A stretch of DNA of 29,309 nt from JAXLYE01 sp046351595 (GCA_046351595.1 JAXLYE010000020.1:1-29309); one strand, 5' to 3'. Positions 1-9,119 are shown, counted from the stretch's first letter. Numbers and translations are program-made. The notes: generated by a model not told the origin, from the sequence alone.

Positions 1-898
1 CCGCGAGCGCGCGCAGGGACACTTCGACGTGGTCCCCGACCTCGGCGTGGCGCTGTCGCTGGGCACGGTGCTGTCGATCATGGGGCTGCCGCAGAAGGAC
101 AGCGGCCGGATCAAGCACTGGACCGAGGCGCTGTCGGTGCTGCTCGACGCCGCGCAGCTGCTTCCGGGGCTGCCGGCGGCGCACCGGGCCGCGGCCGAGA
201 TCATCGCCTACTTCCAGGACGCGATCGCCGAGCGGCGGCGCGATCCCCGGCCGCTGATCGTCGACGATCGCCCGCGCGATCTGCTGTGCGGGCTGATCGC
301 GGCGCGTGATCTCGCGGACCAGCTCTCGGACGAGGAGCTCATCGCCACCGCGGTGTTCACGCTGATGGCCGCGCACGAGACCGTGACCAGCGTCATCGGC
401 AGCGGCCTCTTGGCGCTGTGCAGCCGCCCGGCCGAGTGGGCGCGGCTGTGCGCCGATCCGAGCCTCGCCGCGAGCGCCTTCGACGAGATGCTGCGCTTCG
501 AGCCGCCGGCCCAGATCACCACCAAGACCGCCCGCGAGGATCTGGAGATCGACGGCCGCCTGATCCGCAAGGGGCAGGTGGTGGTCGCGGTGCTGGCCGC
601 GGCCAACCGCGATCCCGAGCAGTTCCCCGACCCGGACCGCTTCGACATCGGCCGCCGCGACAGCCGCCACCTCGCCTTCAGCCTCGGCCCGCACTACTGC
701 GTCGGCGCGGGGCTGGCCCGCCTCGAGGGGCAGCTGCTGCTGGCCGCGCTGGCGCAGCGTTTGCCCGGGCTCACCATCTTTCCGCAGCAGGCGGTGCGCA
801 AGCCGGGCATCGTGCTGCGCGGGCTGCGGTCGCTGCCGGCGCGCTCGCGCGCGAATCGGAGGGAGGCAACTTCCGAGAAGGCCGGCGGGCCGGCTTGA
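1..898 (+). CDS. Cytochrome P450, C-terminal part (5' end outside the left edge)
   Basis: Heme-thiolate monooxygenase, probably soluble and fed by a ferredoxin or similar donor. The frame is open from base 2 with no start. The I-helix motif is AAHET (bases 368-382), a variant of the usual AG-x-D/E-T. The K-helix ExxR is E at 485 and R at 494. The heme loop is F-x-x-G-x-H-x-C-x-G with the cysteine ligand at 698-700, followed by GLARLE. About 120 N-terminal residues are missing, and the P450 fragment at 28951-29309 supplies exactly these in the correct frame. The C-terminus has a short polar tail. The gene ends 18 bp before the convergent SDR gene. The substrate cannot be told from sequence. 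The family is certain. Confidence 0.95.
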   Translation, partial: RERAQGHFDVVPDLGVALSLGTVLSIMGLPQKDSGRIKHWTEALSVLLDAAQLLPGLPAAHRAAAEIIAYFQDAIAERRRDPRPLIVDDRPRDLLCGLIAARDLADQLSDEELIATAVFTLMAAHETVTSVIGSGLLALCSRPAEWARLCADPSLAASAFDEMLRFEPPAQITTKTAREDLEIDGRLIRKGQVVVAVLAAANRDPEQFPDPDRFDIGRRDSRHLAFSLGPHYCVGAGLARLEGQLLLAALAQRLPGLTIFPQQAVRKPGIVLRGLRSLPARSRANRREATSEKAGGPA

Positions 899-916
899 GG
901 CGCGGCGCCGCCCCGC

Positions 917-1681
<765 letters not shown>

Positions 1682-1692
1682 TTGGGACTCCC

Positions 1693-1713
1693 AATGCGAA
1701 GTACGTTCGCATT
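1693..1713. promoter_or_regulatory. Inverted repeat upstream of the SDR gene (possible operator)
   Basis: AATGCGAA (1693-1700) and TTCGCATT (1706-1713) form a perfect 8-bp inverted repeat around GTACG. It lies about 12 bp upstream of the SDR start codon, in the tetR-SDR gap. The sequence differs from the palindrome at the tetR promoter. It may be an operator for another regulator or an mRNA hairpin near the ribosome binding site. No promoter boxes were clear. Confidence 0.4.
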
Positions 1714-1762
1714 CCTTTCGTGCATTTCGCCGTGTGGCAAAAAGCGGATCCCCGCTCCCCGT

Positions 1763-2422
1763 TCAGGGCGCGAGGCCGCTGCGGATGAAGCGGACCGCCT
1801 CGTGGGCGAGACGGCCGCGGCGCTTGGGACCGAGCCGCCGGCGCAGCGAGTCCGAGGCCAGGACCTCGTGCAGCTCGGCGCCGAGCTCGTGCAGCACGAG
1901 CTCGAGCAGGCCGGGACCGATGATCGCCGAGACGAGGTGCGTGGCCGCGTCTAGATCGACGTCCGCGCGCAGCGCCCCGGTGGCGGCGCCGTGCTGCAGC
2001 AGGGCGCGCAGCTCGTCGCGGCCGGCGTCGCAGATGGCCTTGTGCAGGCCGCGGACCTCGGGCTGCGCCGTCGGATCCGCGGCGGCGGCCGAGAGCCGCG
2101 CCAGCCGCGGGTGCGCGACCAGGAACGCCATGCCGCGCTCGATGTGCGTCTCGAGCCGCGTCCAGAAGGTGCCGCGATGGCCGGGACCGGCGTCGATGAA
2201 CTCGCGCTTGCGCCGCGGCACCTCCTCGGTCAAGAGCCACTTGTACAGCTCGAGCTTGTCCTCGAAGTACTGGTAGAAGCTGCCCTTGGCGATGCGCGCG
2301 CGGCGCGCGATCTGCGACAGCGAGGCCTCGGCGTAGGTGCGGTCCGCGAACTCGATGAGGGCCTCGTTGACCAGGCGCTCGCGGCGCGCGGGCGGCAGCC
2401 CGAAGAAGGTGTCGGTCGGCAT
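1763..2422 (-). CDS. TetR/AcrR family transcriptional regulator
   Basis: A 219-residue repressor-type protein of normal family length. The N-terminal helix-turn-helix covers about residues 33-54: SLSQIARRARIAKGSFYQYF, with the family-typical GSFYQYF followed by FEDKLELY. The C-terminal two thirds is a helical ligand-binding and dimerisation domain with no recognisable specificity. It is the first gene of a probable tetR-SDR operon. Its ATG lies at the edge of a large palindrome (2421-2456) that also covers its predicted promoter, which points to autorepression. The ligand is unknown; a substrate or product of the SDR or P450 is a guess. Confidence 0.92.
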   Translation of the reverse strand: MPTDTFFGLPPARRERLVNEALIEFADRTYAEASLSQIARRARIAKGSFYQYFEDKLELYKWLLTEEVPRRKREFIDAGPGHRGTFWTRLETHIERGMAFLVAHPRLARLSAAAADPTAQPEVRGLHKAICDAGRDELRALLQHGAATGALRADVDLDAATHLVSAIIGPGLLELVLHELGAELHEVLASDSLRRRLGPKRRGRLAHEAVRFIRSGLAP

Positions 2423-2456
2423 GTGACCGATCAGTCATATGACCGATCGGTCACAT
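2421..2456. promoter_or_regulatory. Double palindromic operator of the tetR-SDR operon
   Basis: The 36-bp stretch is palindromic except for one base pair. It contains two 14-bp sites in tandem, TGACCGATCAGTCA (2424-2437) and the perfect palindrome TGACCGATCGGTCA (2440-2453), centred 16 bp apart. TetR proteins bind palindromes of about this size, often as two dimers. The first site overlaps the -10 box and comes within 2 bp of the start codon; the second fills most of the promoter spacer. Confidence 0.75.
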
Positions 2457-2462
2457 GGTCAA
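2434..2462 (-). promoter_or_regulatory. Promoter of the tetR-SDR operon
   Basis: On the minus strand the -35 is TTGACC (2462-2457), the spacer is 17 bp, and the -10 is TATGAC (2439-2434). Transcription would start about 5 nt before the tetR ATG, giving an almost leaderless mRNA. The operator palindromes overlay the promoter, so bound repressor would block RNA polymerase. Confidence 0.6.
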
Positions 2463-2555
2463 GGCGCACGCGGCGGCAGCCTGATCGCTCGTCGCTGGCC
2501 GCGCCTACGCGGTCGCGCTTCGGGCGAGCGCCCGGTCCCGGTTTCGAGCGAGCCC

Positions 2556-2582
2556 GATCGAGATCGATCGAGATCGAGATCG
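2556..2582. repeat. Short GATCGA tandem repeat
   Basis: A 27-bp run built from GATCGA and GATC units (five GATC sites) sits directly after the stop codon of the secreted-protein gene, in the gap between it and the tetR promoter. Its function is unknown. It could be simple-sequence slippage or a cluster of methylation sites. Confidence 0.5.
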
Positions 2583-2583
2583 C

Positions 2584-3357
2584 TCAGGGCAGCCGCACGG
2601 TCAGCGGGAAGCGCTTCGTGCTCGTCGCGGCGCCGCGGCACTGCTTGACGAGGTCGCGGAGCGTCGGGTTCTGGCGGTCGTAGTTGGCCTTGTTGATCGA
2701 GTACTCGCTGCGGATCGTGCGCTGCAGCGAGCCGTCCCGGTCCAGCGCGAAGTGGGCGGTCCGCGTCACGTAACACAGGTCCATGCTGCGGCTCGAGCTG
2801 CCGCCGGGGCCGGTCCACAGCGGCTGCAGGCCGCCGGGCGCACGCGCCAAGAGCGTCACGAGCTCCGACGCGGAGTAGTAGTCCTCGCCGGTCTCGGTGG
2901 TGCACGAGACGCGCACGACCCGGGTCTCTCCGAGCTTGTCGGCGCGGATCTGCAGGGTCGGGGGACCGTCCGAAGCGCCGAGCTGCCCGGCGTCGAGCTT
3001 GAGCTGCGCGCGCTGCGCTCCCTGGCCCGCGGCCGCCACGGCGACGATCAGCGCGAGCGGGCCTGGCTTCTCCTCGTCGGGTCGCTGCAGCGCGGCCAGC
3101 AGCAGCGTGCCGTCGGCCTCGGCCTGACACGCGAGCAGCCAGTTGCCGCCGTCCCGCTCCTTCAGCTTGAGCGCGGCCCGCTGCTTCGCCTCGCTCGGGC
3201 ACTGCGGACCCGCGGCTGGCTCGGCGCGCGCAAGACCCGGCGCCCCGGCCGCCAGCGCGGCGAACAGGCTCAGCGCGAGCGCGGGCGCGGCCGCAACCTG
3301 GGGACGCTCGACGGCGCGACGGAACCACGACCGGTGCAAGGGGCTCTGCCGTTTCAC
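2584..3357 (-). CDS. Secreted protein of unknown function
   Basis: A 257-residue protein not recognised as a known family. An arginine-rich N-terminus (MKRQS..., then RSWFRR) is followed by a hydrophobic stretch at about residues 21-44 ending ARA-EP, which fits a Sec signal peptide with a long n-region. The mature part is hydrophilic and has several cysteines (PQCPSEAK, LLACQAE, VSCTTE, DLCYVT, KQCRGA) that could form disulfides in the periplasm or outside. The start is GTG. No good Shine-Dalgarno is near, but a GATACT -10-like box lies 7 nt upstream, so the mRNA may be leaderless. The gene is single and diverges from the acyltransferase gene. Confidence 0.7.
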   Translation of the reverse strand: MKRQSPLHRSWFRRAVERPQVAAAPALALSLFAALAAGAPGLARAEPAAGPQCPSEAKQRAALKLKERDGGNWLLACQAEADGTLLLAALQRPDEEKPGPLALIVAVAAAGQGAQRAQLKLDAGQLGASDGPPTLQIRADKLGETRVVRVSCTTETGEDYYSASELVTLLARAPGGLQPLWTGPGGSSSRSMDLCYVTRTAHFALDRDGSLQRTIRSEYSINKANYDRQNPTLRDLVKQCRGAATSTKRFPLTVRLP

Positions 3358-3515
3358 GGCGCAGAGTATCGGCCCTCCGGTGCGTAAGAGGAAGCCCTGC
3401 GGCGGCCTCGCGCGCTGCGGCTTGCCCTGGGCGCGGGCTTCGCAGCATGATGCGCGCCGCGCGGCCCTGCGGCCGCTGCCCTCCTCTTCACAAGCTGCGA
3501 GCTCCGTCCGATCTT

Positions 3516-4484
3516 ATGACCCGTCCTTCCGCTCCTTCCCATCCCGCGTCCCCCGCTTCCCAGAGCGCGCTGCGCCCCAAGTCGACGCTGCGGACCCTGC
3601 GCGGCGGTGCGGCGGCGTTCCTTCTGGGCCTCAACGTGATCTTCTGCGTCTGCTTCCTGCTGCTGCCGGTGGCGCTGGTCAAGCTCCTGTCACCGTCGCA
3701 GGGCCGGCTGCGCGACGCCTGCGACCGCGTGCTCAACCGCATCGGCGAGCTGTGGATCGACAACAACCGGCGCTGGCAGGTGCTGACGCAGAACACGCGC
3801 TGGGACGTCGCCGGCGTCGAGAACCTGCGCCCGGATTCGTTCTACCTGGTGACGTGCAACCACCAGTCGTGGGTCGACATCATGGTGCTGCAGCGGGTCC
3901 TCGCGCACCGCATCCCGCTCTTGAAGTTCTTCCTCAAGCGCCAGCTGATCTACGTGCCGCTGATGGGCTTTGCCTGGTGGGCGCTCGACTTCCCGTTCAT
4001 GACGCGCGCGTCGAAGGAGACGCTGGCCAAGCACCCCGAGCGCCGCGGCCGCGACCTGTTGGCGACGCGCAAGGCGTGCGAGCGCTTCTCGCGCGTCCCC
4101 ACCAGCGTGCTGAACTTCCTGGAAGGGACGCGTTTTACGGCGAAGAAGCACGCGGAGCAGGGCGCTCCGTACCGCCACCTTTTGCGCCCCAAGGCCGCGG
4201 GGCTGGCGCTCGCGGTGCAGGCGCTCGGTGACAAGTTCTCGTCGCTGCTGTCGGTCACGATCCTGTACCCGGACGGCGTCCCGACGTTCTGGGACTTCCT
4301 GTGCGATCGTGTGCCGCGCATCGTCGTGCGGGTGCGCGCGGTGCAGATCCCCGAGCCGCTCTTGCACGGCGACTACGAGGCCGATGCCGAGTACCGCGGC
4401 CGCTTCCAGGCGTTCGTGAACGACCACTGGGCCGAGAAGGACACCGAGCTGGCCCAGCTCGCCGAGCTCTTCGCGGCCACCTGA
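3516..4484 (+). CDS. 1-acylglycerol-3-phosphate O-acyltransferase-like (YihG/PlsC family) membrane protein
   Basis: Transfers acyl groups from acyl-CoA or acyl-ACP to a (lyso)phospholipid-like acceptor at the inner membrane. The LPLAT core motifs are present: NHQSWVD (H-x4-D) and FLEGTR (the EGT-R acceptor-binding motif). An N-terminal hydrophobic segment (AAFLLGLNVIFCVCFLLLPV) anchors it. WALDFPFMTRASKE between the motifs resembles E. coli YihG/YihG-like acyltransferases of about 310 residues. I chose the ATG at 3516 (322 residues) because the 23 residues added by the in-frame ATG at 3447 look non-native. Neither start has a strong ribosome site. It is upstream of the export operon but 131 bp away, and is probably separate from it. 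Confidence 0.85.
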   Translation: MTRPSAPSHPASPASQSALRPKSTLRTLRGGAAAFLLGLNVIFCVCFLLLPVALVKLLSPSQGRLRDACDRVLNRIGELWIDNNRRWQVLTQNTRWDVAGVENLRPDSFYLVTCNHQSWVDIMVLQRVLAHRIPLLKFFLKRQLIYVPLMGFAWWALDFPFMTRASKETLAKHPERRGRDLLATRKACERFSRVPTSVLNFLEGTRFTAKKHAEQGAPYRHLLRPKAAGLALAVQALGDKFSSLLSVTILYPDGVPTFWDFLCDRVPRIVVRVRAVQIPEPLLHGDYEADAEYRGRFQAFVNDHWAEKDTELAQLAELFAAT

Positions 4485-4571
4485 CGCCGCCTCCTGCGAA
4501 CACCCGGGAGGAGCGCGGCCGGGGAGACTGCTGAGCCCGACCGATCTCCGCGCCGCAGCCGGCCGGACACC

Positions 4572-4585
4572 TGCACACTTGTGCA
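4572..4585. promoter_or_regulatory. Palindrome upstream of the efflux operon (possible operator)
   Basis: TGCACA-CT-TGTGCA is a perfect inverted repeat located 31 bp before the adaptor start codon. It could be a repressor site for the four-gene export operon. No clear -10/-35 pair was identified around it, so the assignment is tentative. Confidence 0.35.
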
Positions 4586-4615
4586 TCTGCGCGCGCGCGT
4601 GGTAAGCGGCCCGGG

Positions 4616-5875
4616 ATGAAGTCGGCGGACTCCCTCTCTTCCGATCTGGCGTCGCTGCGCATCCCGCGCGATGACGGCGGACCCAGCAGCACCAGTCCCA
4701 GCCCCCTGCCCAAGGTCGCCGTGGCCCTCGTCCTGTTGGGGGCGGCGGCGCTCGGCGCGGTGAAGGGCTATCCCTACGTCGAAGCGAGCCTGTTCAAGAC
4801 GCCGGTGCAGCTGACCGAGATCGCGCTGATCTCGCCGTCCCAGGCGGCGGTGGATCTGACGACCACGGGCTACGTGGTGCCGGATCGCAGCTCGAAGGTC
4901 GCGGCCAAGGCCGAGGGGCGGCTGTCCGTGGTGCGGGTCAAGGAAGGCGACCGCGTCCGCGCCGGCGACGTGCTGGCGGTGCTCGACGACAGCGCCGAGC
5001 GCAGCGCGATCGCGACGGCGCGGGCCCGGGCGCGGGCGGCGCGGGCGCGGGTGATGACGGCGCGCGCCAACCTCGCCGAGGCCGAGCTGCGCCTCGGGCG
5101 CGAGGAGGCGATGGCGGCGCGGGGTGCGGCGGCGCTGGCCACGGCGCAGGATCAGAAGGCGCACGTGGCGGCGCTGCTCGAGGCGGTCAAGGTCGCCGAG
5201 GCCGAGGCCGCGGCCACGGACGCCGAGATCGCCGCGCTCGAGGTCAACCGCCAGAACCTGACGGTGGTGGCGCCGATCGCGGGCACCGTGGTGACGCGGC
5301 CGCTGCGCCCGGGGGAGCTCGTCGGCCCGACGACGGGCCCGATCCTCGAGCTGGCGGATCTGGAGGCGCTGGTGGTCGAGACCGATGTGCCCGAGGCGCG
5401 CCTTTCGCGCGTGCGGCCGGGCGCGCCGTGTGAGATCAGCCTGGACGCGTTCCCGAACCAGCGGCTGCGCGGCGAGGCGCTGGAGATCATCCCGCGCGTC
5501 AACCGCGCCAAGGCGACGGTGGCCGTGAAGGTGAGGTTCATCGCGCCGCCCGCGGGCGTGCTGCCGGACATGTCGGCGCGCGTCAGCTTCCTGTCGCGCG
5601 CGCTCGACGACAAGGCGCTCAAGGAGGCGGCGAAGGTGGTGGTGCCGGCGGCCGCGGTGGCCGAGCGCGGCGGCGCCAAGGTGGTGTTCATCGCTGACGG
5701 CGACAAGGTGCGGATGGCGACGGTGCAGCTCGGCCCGCCGGCGCCCGGCGGCTTCGAGCTCGTGCAGGGGCCGCCGCCGGGGACGCGCCTGGTCAAGTCG
5801 CCGCCGCCGACGCTCTCCGACGGACAGAAGATCAAAGAGGCCGATGCTTCGAGCGGCGCGGACAGCGCCCCCTGA
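4616..5875 (+). CDS. Periplasmic adaptor (membrane fusion protein), HlyD/MacA-like
   Basis: A 419-residue adaptor linking an inner-membrane ABC transporter to an outer-membrane channel. A short cytoplasmic N-tail is followed by one membrane anchor (about residues 33-49, VAVALVLLGAAALGAV). Next come a barrel-sandwich half (KVAAKAEGRLSVVRVKEGD, then AGDVLAVLDD), an Ala/Arg/Glu-rich coiled-coil hairpin (about 125-205), the second lipoyl half (LTVVAPIAGTVVTRPLRPGE), and beta-barrel and membrane-proximal domains. This order is standard for the family. The gene is first in an operon with an ATPase and two permeases. The C-terminus ends in a polar tail. The substrate is unknown. Confidence 0.9.
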   Translation: MKSADSLSSDLASLRIPRDDGGPSSTSPSPLPKVAVALVLLGAAALGAVKGYPYVEASLFKTPVQLTEIALISPSQAAVDLTTTGYVVPDRSSKVAAKAEGRLSVVRVKEGDRVRAGDVLAVLDDSAERSAIATARARARAARARVMTARANLAEAELRLGREEAMAARGAAALATAQDQKAHVAALLEAVKVAEAEAAATDAEIAALEVNRQNLTVVAPIAGTVVTRPLRPGELVGPTTGPILELADLEALVVETDVPEARLSRVRPGAPCEISLDAFPNQRLRGEALEIIPRVNRAKATVAVKVRFIAPPAGVLPDMSARVSFLSRALDDKALKEAAKVVVPAAAVAERGGAKVVFIADGDKVRMATVQLGPPAPGGFELVQGPPPGTRLVKSPPPTLSDGQKIKEADASSGADSAP

Positions 5876-5929
5876 CCGCATTTTTTGTTTCACAGCGACG
5901 CAGACATCTACAGACAAAAGGAGCCCTCC

Positions 5930-6709
5930 ATGGCGCAGCCCGCCGCAGACCACCGTGCGAACGATCCAGACCGGCTCAACGGGCCCTCGGTCGCGACCCA
6001 TGCCCAGCCGGCCGTGCCCCCGTCCGTGGATCCGCACGCACCGCCGATCGCCCGCCTGCGCGGCGTGCGCAAGAGCTTCGAGCGCGCCGGCGAGACGCTG
6101 ACCGTGCTGAGCGGCCTCGATCTCGACATCCCGACCGGCTCGTTCGAGGCGCTGATGGGGCCCTCGGGCTCGGGCAAGACGACGCTGCTCAACCTGCTCG
6201 CGGGGCTCGATCGGCCGACCTCGGGCAGCGTCGTGGTGGCCGGCGCCGACCTGGGCGCGATGAGCGAGGCGCAGCTGGCGACGTGGCGGTCGCGCACCAT
6301 CGGCTTCATCTTCCAGGCCTACAACCTGATGCCGGTGCTGACCGCGCTGGAGAACGTCGAGCTGCCGCTGCTCCTGACGAAGCTGCCGCGGGCCGAGCGG
6401 CAGAAGCGGGCGCGCACCGCGCTGCGGGTGGTCGGCCTGGAGGATCGGCTGCACCACTACCCGCGCCAGCTCTCGGGCGGTCAGGAGCAGCGCGTCGCCA
6501 TCGCCCGCGCCATCGTCACCGACCCGCAGATCATCGTCGCGGACGAGCCCACCGGCGACCTCGATCGGCAGAGCGCGGACGACATCCTGGACCTGCTCTC
6601 GCGTTTGAACCGGGAGTTCGGCAAGACCATCTTCATGGTCACGCACGATCCCGCGGCCGCCGAGCGCGCGACGCTGATCCGCCGCCTCGACAAAGGAGCG
6701 CTCAAGTGA
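5930..6709 (+). CDS. ABC transporter ATP-binding protein, MacB/LolD type
   Basis: Nucleotide-binding subunit of the export complex, 259 residues. It has Walker A GPSGSGKT, the Q-loop in FIFQAYNLMPVLTALEN, Walker B IIVADEPTGDLD and the H-loop in FMVTHDP. The signature is LSGGQEQRVAIARAI, with Glu where most relatives have Gln (LSGGQQQRVAIARA). The Q-loop wording NLMPVLTALENVELP is characteristic of the MacB/LolD/FtsE group. I chose the ATG at 5930 because AAAGGAG precedes it; the frame is open to 5885. About 40 residues at the N-terminus are a Pro/Ala-rich extension not usual in the family. Its end overlaps the GTG start of the first permease. Confidence 0.93.
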   Translation: MAQPAADHRANDPDRLNGPSVATHAQPAVPPSVDPHAPPIARLRGVRKSFERAGETLTVLSGLDLDIPTGSFEALMGPSGSGKTTLLNLLAGLDRPTSGSVVVAGADLGAMSEAQLATWRSRTIGFIFQAYNLMPVLTALENVELPLLLTKLPRAERQKRARTALRVVGLEDRLHHYPRQLSGGQEQRVAIARAIVTDPQIIVADEPTGDLDRQSADDILDLLSRLNREFGKTIFMVTHDPAAAERATLIRRLDKGALK

Positions 6710-7872
6710 CGCTCTACGCGCTCGCCTTCCGCAACGTGCTGCGCAACCGCTTCCGCAACCTGCTGACCGTGATCGGCGTGGCGGTGGCGGTGCTGGCGTT
6801 CGTCCTCCTGCGCACGGTGATCTTCGCCTGGACCGTCGGCGTCGACTTCGCGGCCAAGGACCGCATCGGCACGCGCCACAAGGTCACGTTCGTGATGCCG
6901 CTGCCCAAGCGCTACATCGACGACGTGCGCCAGGTCCCCGGGGTCGTGGCGGCGACGTGGATGAACTGGTTCGGCGCCAAGGACCCGCGCCACGACAAGG
7001 AGTTCTTCGGCACCATGGCCGTCGACCCGCAGTCCTTCTTCCAGGTCTACGACGAGCTGCAGGTCCCGCCCGAGGCGAAGGAGGCGTTCCAGACCGACCG
7101 CAAGGCCGCCATCGTCGGTGACGTGCTGGCCAAGAAGCTCGGCTGGAAGGTCGGCGACAAGGTCGTGCTGTCGGGGACGATCTACCCGGGCGACTGGGAG
7201 TTCCGAATTGCGGCGCTGTACACGACGACGCGCAAGTCGCTCGATCGCTCGTCGTTCTTCTTCAACTGGAACTACCTGAACGACACCGTGCCCGAGCGCC
7301 AGCGCGATCAGATCGGCTGGATCGTCAGCCGCGTCAGCGACCCCGGGCGCACCGCCGAGATCAGCCAGACCGTCGACCGCCACTTCGCCGACCGCGACGT
7401 GCAGACGCTGTCGATGAGCGAGCGCGCGATGAACACCTCGTTCCTCGGCATGATGTCGGCGGTGCTCAAGGCCGTGGACATCGTGTCGCTGGTGATCCTG
7501 CTCATCATGCTGCTCATCCTCGGCAACACGATCGCCATGGGCGTGCGCGAGCGGACCTCGGAGTACGGCGTGCTGCGCGCGATCGGGTTTTTGCCCAGGC
7601 ACCTCGCGATCTTCGTGCTCGGTGAGGCGCTGTGTATCGGCGCGCTGGGCGGCGGGCTGGGGCTCTTCATCTCATACCCGCTCGTCGAGAAGGGGATGGG
7701 GCGCTGGATCGAAGAGAACATGGGCGCCTTCTTCCCGTACTTCCGCATCCCGCCGGCGACCGCGGGGCTGGCGCTGCTCCTGGCGCTGGTGCTGGGCCTG
7801 GTCGCGGCGGCGCTGCCGGCGTACCGCGCGGCGCGCATCAACGTGCTGAACGCCCTGCGGCGGGTCGGGTAG
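6706..7872 (+). CDS. ABC transporter permease, MacB/FtsX type (first permease)
   Basis: A 388-residue inner-membrane subunit. It starts at GTG 6706, which overlaps the ATPase TGA (GTGA) and follows AAAGGAG at 7 nt. One N-terminal membrane helix (LLTVIGVAVAVLAFVLL) is followed by a large periplasmic domain of about 225 residues of the MacB core type. The C-terminal FtsX-like region has three helices (VSLVILLIMLLILGNTI, ALCIGALGGGLGLF, LALLLALVLGLVAAALP). MGVRERTSEYGVLRAIGF is the hallmark cytoplasmic coupling segment. It differs clearly from the second permease, so the transporter is probably a heterodimer rather than a MacB homodimer. Confidence 0.92.
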   Translation: MTLYALAFRNVLRNRFRNLLTVIGVAVAVLAFVLLRTVIFAWTVGVDFAAKDRIGTRHKVTFVMPLPKRYIDDVRQVPGVVAATWMNWFGAKDPRHDKEFFGTMAVDPQSFFQVYDELQVPPEAKEAFQTDRKAAIVGDVLAKKLGWKVGDKVVLSGTIYPGDWEFRIAALYTTTRKSLDRSSFFFNWNYLNDTVPERQRDQIGWIVSRVSDPGRTAEISQTVDRHFADRDVQTLSMSERAMNTSFLGMMSAVLKAVDIVSLVILLIMLLILGNTIAMGVRERTSEYGVLRAIGFLPRHLAIFVLGEALCIGALGGGLGLFISYPLVEKGMGRWIEENMGAFFPYFRIPPATAGLALLLALVLGLVAAALPAYRAARINVLNALRRVG

Positions 7873-7881
7873 GAGGCCCTC

Positions 7882-9051
7882 ATGATCCCCATCAGCTACA
7901 ACATCCGCAGCCTCGCGGTGCGCAAGGCGACGACGCTGGCGACGGCGCTCGGCATCGCGCTGGTCGTGTTCGTCCTGTCCTCCGCGATGATGCTGTCGCA
8001 GGGCATCTCCGAGACGCTTGGCCAGGCCGGCCGCCCCGACAACGCCATCGTGCTGCGCAAGGGCAGCGACGCCGAGCTCTCCTCGAGCATCGAGGAGCCG
8101 ACCGTGGGCCTGATCCTCGCGGCGCCCGGCGTCAAGCGCGACCCGAGCGGCGCGCCCCTGGGCGTCGGCGAGGTCGCGGTGGTGATCACGCTCGACAAGG
8201 TCGGCACCGAGGGCGGCGTCTCGAACGTCCAGGTGCGCGGCGTGCCGGACCAGGTCTTCAAGCTGCGCCCCGAGGTCCAGATCACCGAGGGCCGCCCCGC
8301 GCGCCCCGGCACCGACGAGGTGATCATCGGCCGCCGCATCGTCGGCCGCTTCCAGGGCATGGAGCTCGGTCGCTCGTTCGAGCTGCGCAAGAACCGCCCG
8401 GTGCAGGTCGTCGGCGTGTTCTCGGCCAACGGCTCGGCCTACGAGTCCGAGGTCTGGGGCGATCTCAACACCGTGCGCTCGTGCTTCGGCCGCGAGGGCC
8501 TGGTTTCATCGGTGCGCGTGCGCCTTACGGGCCCCGGTCAGTTCGAGGCGTTCGAGGCCGCGGTCGAGAGCGACAAGAACCTGGGCCTCGAGGCGCAGCG
8601 CGAAACCACGTACTTCCACAACGCCTCGGAGGGCAGCTCGGACTTCGTGCGCGGCCTCGGCAACGTCATCGCGTTCTTCTTCTCCATCGGCGCGATGATC
8701 GGCGCGATGATCACGATGTACGCCTCGATCGCCAGCCGCCAGCGCGAGATCGGCACGCTGCGCGCGCTCGGCTTCGGCCGCCTGACCATCCTCGGCTCGT
8801 TCCTGCTCGAGGCGATCCTGCTGGCGGTGCTGGGCGGTGTCCTCGGCGCCGCGGCGTCGCTGCTCATGGCCCTGGTCAAGTTCTCGATGGTCAACTTCGC
8901 GACCTTCTCCGAGATCGTCTTCTCGTTCCGCCCGACCGCGCGCATCCTGCTGACGGCGCTCATCTTCGCCGGCGTGATGGGGCTGCTCGGCGGCCTGTTC
9001 CCGGCGGTGCGCGCCGCCCGCATGTCGCCGCTGCGCGCGATCCGCGGCTAG
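7882..9051 (+). CDS. ABC transporter permease, MacB/FtsX type (second permease)
   Basis: A 389-residue inner-membrane subunit with a strong ribosome site (AGGAGG, ATG at 7882) 9 bp after the first permease. The N-terminal helix (TTLATALGIALVVFVLSSAM) is followed by a periplasmic MacB core-like domain and three C-terminal helices. The coupling segment is ASRQREIGTLRALGF. The C-terminus ends RAARMSPLRAIRG, the usual last helix-turn of FtsX/MacB permeases. It is the last gene of the adaptor-ATPase-permease-permease operon. Together with the adaptor it should pump or extract a substrate from the periplasm or outer leaflet. No outer-membrane TolC-type gene is in the window. Confidence 0.92.
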   Translation: MIPISYNIRSLAVRKATTLATALGIALVVFVLSSAMMLSQGISETLGQAGRPDNAIVLRKGSDAELSSSIEEPTVGLILAAPGVKRDPSGAPLGVGEVAVVITLDKVGTEGGVSNVQVRGVPDQVFKLRPEVQITEGRPARPGTDEVIIGRRIVGRFQGMELGRSFELRKNRPVQVVGVFSANGSAYESEVWGDLNTVRSCFGREGLVSSVRVRLTGPGQFEAFEAAVESDKNLGLEAQRETTYFHNASEGSSDFVRGLGNVIAFFFSIGAMIGAMITMYASIASRQREIGTLRALGFGRLTILGSFLLEAILLAVLGGVLGAAASLLMALVKFSMVNFATFSEIVFSFRPTARILLTALIFAGVMGLLGGLFPAVRAARMSPLRAIRG

Positions 9052-9119
9052 CCGGGCGCGCCCGTCCCCGCCCGTTCCTCAAGCGGCGCGGGCGCGGGCG
9101 CTCTCGACGGAGGGCTGGC

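Noticed and set aside
4373..6646. A very long minus-strand open frame opposite the adaptor and ATPase genes
   Set aside because: It is an antisense shadow typical of GC-rich DNA; its product is His/Arg/Gly-rich without motifs, while the plus strand has complete known domains.
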